The position numbers and the translations under genes were made by a program. 64,000 nucleotides of DNA from the NCBI RefSeq assembly GCF_963678635.1, contig NC_087068.1, positions 27,716,318-27,780,317 on the forward strand, read 5' to 3'. The stretch comes from Symsagittifera roscoffensis (taxonomy: Eukaryota; Xenacoelomorpha; Acoela; Convolutidae). The notes beneath the pieces were generated by a model that did no database searches, was not told the origin of the DNA, and saw nothing but the letters and a program-made list of their open reading frames with translations. This document shows positions 52,101 to 58,449 of this stretch, piece after piece (the stretch's first letter is position 1; the number at the start of each line of letters is the position of its first letter).

Positions 52101-53326
52101 AAGACCAAAAAGATCTGGGACTCATAGTATCGAGCCATTTGACATGGATTGATAACTGCAGTTTCCGAGTAACCAAGACCCCAAATGCACTGTATCAAAT
52201 AAAAGGAAACTTAACTCGAGACGGTCACTGGTACACAAGGAAGGTTGAATGCGTACGCGGGATACGTAGTCCTCATTGCCACTTATGTGTCTCAAACATG
52301 GTTTCCGGTCAGCGCAAGCATTCTTAAAACTGAGAGCGCAGAAACTTGCATCCAAGTGGATATTGGATTCGGGATTGGAAAATAAAGAAAAATAAAGCGA
52401 CCTCGGCATTCTCCCTCTCTGCCTTATTTTACCCTTACACTACACCACTTATTACTTTTTATAGGACTTCCAAAAATCAATACGAGATCAAATTGGACTT
52501 GGACACGTTTAGAACAGATCAATAAACGCCACAAACGAAACGTTGCGAGAACAGAAAATCACGAAGTGGGCTTGAAAAAACAGAAGAAAACTTCTTCAGA
52601 AGAACAAAGCTGTTTTACAATTACTGAATCAACGGAGACAAAAATGGAGACAAAAAAACCACATCAACGAAAGCAAAACACGTATCTATGCACAATTTTT
52701 CGAAAATTTCTTCACAGAGACGAACAAATGCTCATGGAGAATACTCAGATGTGAAAGCTGCAATATAATGAGCATGATACGACAACATTAAAAGGGACTG
52801 ACATAAGGGTGGGAACCCTCAAAAACATCTAACCTACTACTACAACAGATGCTATTTAATTGCCAATGCTATGCCAGTAAAAAAAAAGCTACAAAGTGAG
52901 GAGGATTGGAATGAATAGGAGGATTGACTTCGTAAGATGACACTAATCTCGCATGTGTAAACAGTATGAGAAAAGTTCGCGCAAAATAAACACCTCCCGA
53001 GAGTTCAAAATTTTGAGATTTGTGCTTTAAAAAAATCCTTAAACGGTTAGACTGATCAACATGTGTCACGTATACATACCCATGCAATCGCGTTTTATTG
53101 CTGGAGTTGGGCCATCGAAGACAAAAACAGGCCGGATTCCATGGAACAGCAGCTTACATGCCCGGGAAAAGACAAGCTGAAGGTATCCGTTTCTGCCGCT
53201 GATCCCATGATTTGCTTGATGCAGCCATATGCTGACATCTACTGCTAAAACTTGACCTTGCAGGGACTCAAGAGGAACAGGTTTCCCCGCAGTATCCAGG
53301 AGTTGCCATAAACCAAGAACGCCCAT
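43799..53326 (-). CDS. ERCC5: XPG/ERCC5 (Rad2-family) structure-specific DNA repair endonuclease, five exons
   Basis: Joined exons 53326-53080, 49060-48700, 48629-47045, 44801-44526 and 44269-43799 give 2940 nt, 979 aa plus stop, and every splice phase agrees (1, 2, 0, 0). XPG cuts 3' of the bubble in nucleotide-excision repair and supports TFIIH in the nucleus. The protein begins MGVLGLWQLL. The catalytic acids are in place: D30 (AVDVSIWL) and D71 (VFVFDG) in the N domain; E632 and E634 (GEAEAQCA), D653 and D655 (DDSDVWLFG) and D704 (GSDYCDGI, followed by the helix-hairpin GIENIGP) in the I domain. A ubiquitin-binding LPFEVQHEIL lies at 190-199, an acidic spacer with FEDVEV at 444-449, and a PCNA-binding PIP box QMSLDQFY at 831-838. 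The C terminus is lysine-rich. Human XPG has 1186 aa; the difference is mostly spacer. Intron sizes are about 4.0 kb, 70 bp, 2.2 kb and 256 bp. Confidence 0.93.
44526..44801 (-). CDS. ERCC5: ERCC5 exon 4
   Basis: It lies between acceptor ATTTCAG and donor GTATAA and encodes 92 residues starting PLESFKKWHNK. It continues with VRKRLLKFQLPETFPSQKVF, then WGQPDVFGLKEFM and LGWPPKKLDEMLQPVLE. This is the region after the helix-hairpin that is well conserved in XPG (human WGKPDLDKIREF and FGWNRTKTDE). Both junctions are phase 0. Confidence 0.9.
45905..45942. repeat. Dispersed hairpin repeat, copy 1
   Basis: GCGAAGCTGAGCTTCGC (45914-45930) is a near-perfect palindrome with only its centre unpaired, preceded by GACAGGGAG and followed by ACCACTTGCGATAC. 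A related stretch with the same flanking words occurs at 53376-53413, just upstream of the ERCC5 start. It may be part of a short interspersed or MITE-like repeat whose full limits I cannot see. Confidence 0.55.
46150..46760. repeat. Degenerate minisatellite of about 145-190 bp in ERCC5 intron 3
   Basis: The word GGCCGAAACCTNTTCAGCC recurs in diverged form at about 46242, 46399, 46543 and 46732. Blocks AAGACTAATAAAAAGTTATT (46303) and AAGACTAATAAGAAGTTACA (46431) each precede AAGTCCCCC, a run of A/C, and GCGCAATATG or ACGCAATATG. About three to four irregular units are present. A 134-codon lysine-rich open frame on the plus strand (46224-46628) is a product of this repeat and not a likely gene. 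Confidence 0.7.
47045..48629 (-). CDS. ERCC5: ERCC5 exon 3
   Basis: It starts after GTTTTTAG, giving DIRELKKRKCLLKPVTMPEK across the junction, a good match to XPG after the HEIL motif. It holds the low-complexity acidic spacer (binding region for TFIIH and partners) and the whole I domain to GREFGIK. The donor GTCAGC (47044-47039) is non-consensus but gives phase 0 exactly where homology stops; the frame beyond it reads unrelated sequence to a stop. Open frame further upstream (to 48655) is intronic. Intron 2 is only 70 bp. Confidence 0.9.
48700..49060 (-). CDS. ERCC5: ERCC5 exon 2
   Basis: Acceptor TTTGTTTAG (49061-49069) joins G to AG, making GAG, and gives KRDCMEKRRRKRAHAMANC, the basic end of the N domain. 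An acidic stretch follows, then the ubiquitin-binding motif LPFEVQHEILMDI. It ends ATAAG followed by GTAGGC. A start at the internal ATG (49031) would remove the conserved basic helix and is not preferred. Confidence 0.9.
49133..49182. repeat. (AT)25 dinucleotide microsatellite in ERCC5 intron 1
   Basis: An uninterrupted AT run lies about 70 bp upstream (on the gene strand) of the exon 2 acceptor. It is bounded by GAA on the left and TTTC on the right, so GAAATAT...ATATTTC is a perfect palindrome of about 56 bp that could extrude as a cruciform. Confidence 0.95.
49446..49490. repeat. Left copy of 45-bp direct repeat flanking the intronic LINE
   Basis: ACAACGGATGCTATATAATT and the rest of this 45-bp stretch match 52842-52886 at a fixed offset of 3396, with 7 mismatches by eye. 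The right copy follows directly after the 3' tail of the LINE, so this pair may be an old long target-site duplication. Confidence 0.6.
49492..52841 (+). mobile_element. Decayed endonuclease/RT LINE (jockey/CR1-like group) in ERCC5 intron 1
   Basis: The plus strand, antisense to ERCC5, carries recognisable but frameshifted fragments. There is an endonuclease with FDIISLTE (about 50590), LIIIGDINF (about 50765) and LDVILGNC (about 50890). A linker follows with NPNELVRQSYIWLW. Next is an RT with HPISLLC (about 51675), LLDELPQIY (about 51885), EDDFK (for YADDFK) and KDLGLIVSSHLTW (about 52100). A C-terminal segment has GYVVLIATYVSQTWFP (about 52250). It ends with a CTAACCTACTACTAC tail. The order EN-RT-tail fits an APE-type non-LTR retrotransposon. 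Many stops and frameshifts show it is dead. The segment 49878-50063 may be the end of ORF1, unrecognised. A 36-bp direct duplication (AAGTAAAGGCACCTCCGAAG) sits at 50142 and 50178. Confidence 0.8.
50520..52755 (+). pseudogene. LINE ORF2 endonuclease-reverse transcriptase pseudogene
   Basis: The longest intact piece (50624-51220, 198 codons) spans the second half of the endonuclease domain and the start of the linker. Upstream, LTEILLTFDVPSSAIYNLS is read in another frame, and downstream RT pieces shift frame repeatedly. The polymerase YADD motif is reduced to an EDDF-like trace. It cannot produce a functional protein and belongs to the element at 49492-52841. Confidence 0.75.
52842..52886. 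repeat. Right copy of 45-bp direct repeat flanking the intronic LINE
   Basis: ACAACAGATGCTATTTAATT and the rest of this stretch pair with 49446-49490. It is immediately downstream of the LINE tail CCTACTACT. Confidence 0.6.
53080..53326 (-). CDS. ERCC5: ERCC5 exon 1
   Basis: It encodes residues 1-82 plus one base, the first part of the XPG N domain with catalytic D30 and D71. The start is fixed because Rad2/FEN1-family proteins need the N-terminal MGV for catalysis. The exon ends ATGG followed by donor GTATGT (53079-53074). The open frame continues briefly past the donor, but those residues do not fit the family. Confidence 0.92.
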
Positions 53327-53375
53327 TGAAAATAATTTACCAAATAATATCTGAAATTATCATCTAGATCTTCTG

Positions 53376-53413
53376 ACACAGGGGCGATGCAGAGCTTCGC
53401 ACTAGTTGCGATG
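53376..53413. repeat. Dispersed hairpin repeat, copy 2
   Basis: GCGATGCAGAGCTTCGC with flanks ACACAGGG and ACTAGTTGCGATGC is the second copy of the repeat at 45905. It lies about 50 bp upstream of the ERCC5 start codon, so it may fall in the promoter or 5' untranslated region. The stem is weaker here because of two changes in the left arm. Confidence 0.5.
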
Positions 53414-56165
53414 CATCAAACCGGTAAGACAAGCTAGCAGACAGAAAAGGCAACAAAACCTGCCAATAAATTACCCGAAATAATCAAAAACGCATGTATC
53501 TTGACGAATGCATTTCCAAGTGAAGGTTAGAAGAATTATCTATAATCAGAAGGCCAAAAACATCATAGTAACCGAGGTAAGAATTCAATCATGGCTAGTA
53601 ATTCTTTGTTAAGTTCTTTCTCAATTTTCAGTATCACCTGAAACAATACAATTGGTTAAAGTATTGTTGCTTCTGATCTAGTTTTAAACGTACTTTTCCT
53701 TTTAGATTTTAAAATTGAGCTCAGACTGTATTTTTCGCAAATTATTGAAATACGATAAAGTTTACTTAATTTTGATTTATAAAAAGGGCTATAGAATGCC
53801 CTAACCACTAAAAAGAAAGCTCATAATAGCAGAATAAATATTGAAGCTTCCGGAAAATAGTGAAATTAATCGTAATTTTTGAAAAAAATATAGTAAAAAA
53901 TAATCGAATCTATCCAAAATTTTCCATTTTCAACCTTTTTTTGTTGATTAACTAACTTTTTATCCAGTTTAGGGAGAATTGAAATAGGATTAAGGCAATA
54001 TTCTACGAAATTTCTAGATCAGAGTCCATGATTTAACTCCTCCTCTGTTTTTATCTCAATGATTAACCCAAATTTGTACAAAAATTACGACTTCTGAGAA
54101 ATTTTTCAGGTTAAAAATAATGAATTTTAGATCAATGATGGAAACTGAACAGTTAATTGCTAAAATTGACTGAAAATGGGATAAATTTTTCTTAAAAGTT
54201 TCTTCGATATTGGTTCAAATTCAACAAAATCTTCTTCATAACTAATGGTTATCTCTCTGTTGCTTCTGCAACATAATTTTCAAGATTTTCCGATGAAACG
54301 TTTCATGTTTTTTATGGTTATTCTCGCTTTCTGCTTAATGCATGTTTTCACTATTGAACACACTTTGCAAGAAAATTTAGTCAAAACTGGAGAATTTAGG
54401 AGGAAAATAGTATCAATTCAACGAACAATTTGCTGGCAGAGATGAAGTTAGAACTCATACCGTCTGGTTATTACAATGAAAATTGTAAATGTCTTCCTCA
54501 AGGTTCCCTTGTTCAGTTGCTACAGTAAACAATGGAAGCGTAAATACAATATTTGGGATCAATAACTAACACTTTTCTTGCAAAATAGTTATTAAATTTC
54601 TTTTTATTCTTAATTTATAACGGAAGTTTTCTCAAAAATATCCAAGTGAGAAAGAATTGTTGCTAGTTGAAGTATTCAAAAACAAATGTAAAAAATGAGA
54701 AAAAAAAGTTGTTTTTTTTACGACTTAAGAACAAATTAGGAGCAGTTCTATTAGTGATAATCTGAAAATCTCCGGAAATAAGCAAAAGAACCTAGTTCCT
54801 AACATCTACAATATAAAAACTTCTAAACGAGTGGTGCGTCTCAAAAAATTGATTTATCAAAGCAAATCAAGATGCAAACTGGAACAATTGTGTAATTTTC
54901 CGATTTTATAAAGAAAAAAACTCTATATAGTAAAAATATAGTAATGTATTGTATATAGTGTTGTATATTGTATGTAGTATTGTGTATGTATGTAGTATTG
55001 TGTATTGTATATAGCAAGGAAATGTAGATCTGGAAAGCAAGTTTTTGACTTATGTTCCATGTATCTACTTCCAAAAGATGTTGGATTGGGTATACTTTAC
55101 AAAAACTATCCTCAAACATCTAGTTTTTCATATAAATTTACCTATTATATCAAATGATAACAAACTTTTCTAATGAATTACACATAAATACAAATCTCTG
55201 TTACTTTTTAAGTCGGATTTTTTTTCTCAAGATATACTTTAAAAGCTAAATTTCAGAAAAATTATCCAAGACTCCTAGTGAAATAAATTGAGTTTCTATC
55301 TCAAATCAGCATTTTCTGAGTTTCTGCTTCCTCTACTATCTACCAAATTGCTCCAATTTGAACAAAATTTTTCTTGAAAATTGAACTTTAGATGGAAAAG
55401 TGTTAAGTTTCAACGAACGTTCAATAATCCGAAGCTGAAATAAAACCACAAATCCTTTGCTAAAAGCCTTTAAATGATTTTCTCAAGATCATAACTGTAT
55501 ATTCAAGTTGAACTCTGCATTTTTATTTTTGAGTAAATTTTTAGTTGAGAATGATCCATATCTTTATCTTGAAATTTTCAAAGTTTAGCAAACACAAACA
55601 TTTTTTCCATGTCATTTATCAATTTATTTTCTGAAATCATCAAAAAAAATAATAGAAAAGCATAATTCTTGATAAATCAAACCCCATTATCTGCTTAAAA
55701 ACGCTCTACTCTTTGAACACTTTTACAAGCACTAAACAAGGAAAACTTTAAAATAGTAACTACAAAAAAATTTTCAATTAGTCGATGTTTTACAAATATC
55801 CAAGTTTTACAACTTTTAAGCAAATATTTAGCTACTCATTAGCATATGTTATGCACTTTTACTACAAATTTAACGCAACAAAGTCTCTACAAGCTTGTAA
55901 CCAAGGAAGTTTTTACTATTGATTAAAGGTTTTCGGATCGAGTTCCATGGAAAGTTTCACGTCATTTTGAACTCGATTTCTGCCGTCTTTAACATCAACC
56001 AAAATCAATCAAAAAATAAAAAAATAAATGACAGTTCAGGTAATGTAATGAAAACACTGTATAATTTCTGACTAGATTTGTTACAATTGCTGAAATTTTT
56101 CAGATTCAGTAAAAACTAATAATCATAGTAACATCTATGTTTTTTTTTAAAATTAAAAATGTTAC
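53414..56165. other. AT-rich region without recognisable genes
   Basis: Short homopolymer-rich sequence with stops in all frames. I found no domain, RNA gene or mobile element. A low-complexity patch lies at 54937-55015. One short plus-strand frame (54245-54445) has a hydrophobic segment after MKRFMFFMV but no other support. Confidence 0.6.
54937..55015. repeat. Low-complexity TGTA/TATTG tract
   Basis: Irregular repetition of GTATTGTGTA, GTATATAG and TGTATG words over about 80 bp, for example TAGTATTGTGTATGTATG followed by TAGTATTGTGTATTG. It is an imperfect simple-sequence expansion with no coding sense. Confidence 0.8.
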
Positions 56166-56393
56166 CTTCTCTTGAAGTGTGTTTGGAGACTGCTGAGCAC
56201 ATATTTTAACATTATGCTGAAAATGCTTCTTCTTGAAATGATTAGCGAGTTCCTCGCTGCTATAAGTATAAAAATTACAGTTAGAACACTTCAAAACACC
56301 GCATGTTTTACGATGTCTTGACGCTTCTTTGTGAGTGTATTCAATGCCACATTCAAGACATGTAACTCTTTCCTTTCTATTCACTGACGGCAT
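56166..56393 (-). CDS. Putative first exon of a C2H2-type zinc-finger protein
   Basis: It opens at ATG (56393) and runs 76 codons to GAGAAG followed by donor GTAACA (56165-56160). Residues 11-31 form a C-x2-C...H-x4-C finger (CLECGIEYTHKEASRHRKTC, beginning at residue 12). Residues 36-57 form a second, C2H2 finger (CSNC...HFKKKH). The spacing and the basic tail before the first finger suggest DNA binding. I recall similar finger pairs in hydrozoan gene predictions, some transposon-derived, but cannot name a family. No downstream exon is evident on the minus strand within 2.5 kb, so the gene may have large introns, be truncated, or be a transposon relic. Confidence 0.5.
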
Positions 56394-56597
56394 CTCAATA
56401 GTAAAGAAAAATTAAATGGGAGATGTAAAATGTACCAATTTTTTAGATAAGATGAGTTGAATAGCCTCAAAAAATGGAAAAATGAACTTAATAACCAATT
56501 GTTTTTAACGTGAAAGAAAATCAGAATGGATATGCTATTTGGCCTAGATGAAATAAAAATCATCCAATCTAACCATGGAGTTTTTAAAAGTATCAAA

Positions 56598-56870
56598 CAA
56601 TCAGAATCGAGCATTAATTACAAGGAAATTTTCATCTTTTCTGATATCAACCAATCAGAATCGAGCTTCAATAGTCAGGTAATTTTCAACAAAACCAATG
56701 TCCACCAATCCGAATTGAACTTCAAAAGTCATGTAATTTTCAACAAATTCAAGGTCAACCAATCAGAATTGAGCTTCAAAAGTCATGAAATTTTCAAGAA
56801 ATTTTAAGTCAACCAATCAAAGTCGAGCTCTTCTTCTCATGAATTTTTCAACAGTTTCTTTAAAATTTGT
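56598..56870 (+). repeat. 54-bp tandem repeat with a CCAAT box in each unit
   Basis: CAATCAGAATCGAGC-like words start at 56598, 56652, 56706, 56760 and 56814, exactly 54 bp apart. Each is followed by TTCAAAAGTCATGAAATTTT-like sequence. Most units read ACCAATCAGA, the classical NF-Y binding consensus, always on the plus strand. A related word occurs outside the array at 56914 (ACCAATCAGAATG). Because 54 is divisible by three, a 93-codon open frame (56526-56807) runs through it, but it is repeat-derived. Confidence 0.85.
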
Positions 56871-57211
56871 AGATTATGAGGATACTTTCACAGGCGTTAT
56901 TTGTGTTAATAACCAATCAGAATGAAGTATTCACAGATTCTAAAAAATGTTGTAGATCAGAACCAGACTATGTTTATGAAACTTCTTAATCAATAAATTT
57001 TAATGATTTTTTCCAACATAACTAAGATTTGAAGTTTGATACCCTAGTGGGATAAATGAGATTTCTTGTCTAGTTTATATTGTTTTTTCGATATTCAATT
57101 CAAATTTTGAAATTTCGATCAAAATTTTTTCGATTTGTTCTATTTCTAACCAGTGAAAAAAAAATTACCAAAGTATACGTTTTTATCGTTTTCTTTTTGG
57201 TATATTGTAGT
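56871..57211. other. AT-rich spacer
   Basis: No gene or further repeat unit is recognised other than the single CCAAT word at 56914. Confidence 0.5.
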
Positions 57212-57579
57212 TTAAACAATCGGAAGTCTTTTAAATTTGGATAAACGATCAAAAGATATTTTGACAAATCTGGATTTTGTATTTGTATCAAATTCAAAAC
57301 AGTAATCGAATTGATGTTCCTGATCTCCAATTTTTGTTTCATAGGCTCTTCCATTGTTTTGTTTTTTAGTGATCGACCACTCAATCTGAGTTAACTCTTC
57401 TAAATAAAAACATTGTTGATAAATCTGACAGTACTCTTCTTTTTTGTAATCTCCTCTCCATCTTTTTAACAAAACTATTGAACTTTCTGTGTTTTTATAC
57501 AAGTTAAAACTAATACAATCTCCATCATTTTCATCTATCCACCACTCTTGTAAGTTTTGTAGTAGTTCAATTTTAAAAT
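57212..57579 (-). CDS. Unrecognised exon-like reading frame
   Basis: A frame of about 122 codons follows an acceptor-like TTTATCAG (57580-57587) and ends in TAA. Its composition is protein-like: FKIELLQNLQEWWIDEND, then SFNLYKNTESSIVLLKRWRG, YCQIYQQCFYLEELTQIEW and FDYCFEFDTNT. Tryptophan and charged residues are well mixed, unlike the surrounding AT-rich background. I do not recognise a family. It could be the last exon of a small gene whose earlier exons lie upstream, or part of an old element. No start codon is assigned; the first internal ATG-like start (57502) would be arbitrary. Confidence 0.35.
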
Positions 57580-57587
57580 CTGATAAA

Positions 57588-58182
57588 TGTTCAATTCAGA
57601 CAATAAAAACGTTTTTGATGGAAACATTTTTCTTTCTGAAATATACGAAGAAACTTTAAAAACTCGAATTGTTTTATCATTTTTAAAATATTTTGTAGTA
57701 AAAATCACCGTAAAGTCAAAGTCTAGTTAGTTTCAAGGAAATTCATGGAGCCAATCAAAACCTCAAATTAAGGCAGAAAAAAATTGAAAACAACCAATGA
57801 ATTTCAAAAAATCTAAACAAAATAATGATAATGTTTTCAACTAAATATACATTCTTGTTTGTAATTTTCTTAAATTGAGGCAAAACTTAGCTAAATTTAG
57901 ATGAAAACAGTTATTAAATAAGTTTATCTGTAATTTCATAAATAAATACTGGAAAATCATTTGATAGTTGGGTAGTGTGTTATGTCAATTTCGATCAAAT
58001 TGTATGTTTTGTCTAACTTTTCCTGAGATATTATAGCTCTAAAAATACACTTTAGTGAGAAAAAATAGTTTTGAACAAATAATATCTCAATTACCAAACA
58101 TGCAAAACATCACAAAGCCTTACTGAGGTTTACAATTATCAACAAACATAAATTCTCCCAATATTTGGAACAGTTCTTTGAA
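57588..58182. other. AT-rich spacer
   Basis: About 600 bp with no recognisable gene, RNA or repeat on either strand. Confidence 0.5.
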
Positions 58183-58389
58183 TTAATTCAAAGTATAGTT
58201 GACATATGCAAATTGCTTCAAAGCTTCTTTTTCCTTTGCAGTGAAGAGTCGAATCTGAATGTAGGGTGGCTTGCTCACGTTGTACTTCTTGACTGTGACG
58301 TACACCCTCCTCATGTTGTACGTTGCTATTTCATATACTCTATTACAGATGTCGAGCTCCTGACCCATAGTTGATTCTCTGCCAGACTG
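58183..58389 (-). CDS. Unrecognised exon-like frame with faint PC4-like pattern
   Basis: After TTTCACAG (58390-58397) an open frame of 68 codons runs to TAA. Its middle part, RRVYVTVKKYNVSKPPYIQI, recalls the beta-strand pattern of PC4/p15 transcription coactivator domains (a YVxVRxFxGKxxVDIRxY-like run), followed by a helix-like TAKEKEALKQF. The similarity is weak and from memory. The sequence lies immediately beyond the 3' end of the decayed LINE on the same strand, so it may belong to that element's tail, to a second element, or to a host exon. Confidence 0.3.
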   Translation of the reverse strand, partial: QSGRESTMGQELDICNRVYEIATYNMRRVYVTVKKYNVSKPPYIQIRLFTAKEKEALKQFAYVNYTLN

Positions 58390-58398
58390 CTGTGAAAC

Positions 58399-58449
58399 TC
58401 AATTCAATTCAAAGCGATTTCAATTCAATTCAATTCAATTCAAATCGCT
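58399..58449. repeat. (AATTC)n microsatellite bounded by an inverted repeat
   Basis: TTCAA/AATTC pentamers fill most of the interval. AGCGATTT (58413-58420) and AAATCGCT (58442-58449) are exact inverted repeats around the central pentamer run. It sits at the 3' end of the minus-strand LINE, where simple-sequence tails are common. Confidence 0.75.

Noticed and set aside
54245-54445. Small secreted peptide candidate (hydrophobic stretch after MKRFMFFMV)
   Set aside because: A T-rich sequence readily yields hydrophobic codons. There is no conserved cysteine pattern, no splice context and no other support.
56526-56807. 93-codon plus-strand frame with NQSELSFKSH repeats
   Set aside because: It is created by the 54-bp tandem repeat, whose length is a multiple of three. 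There is no independent evidence for translation.
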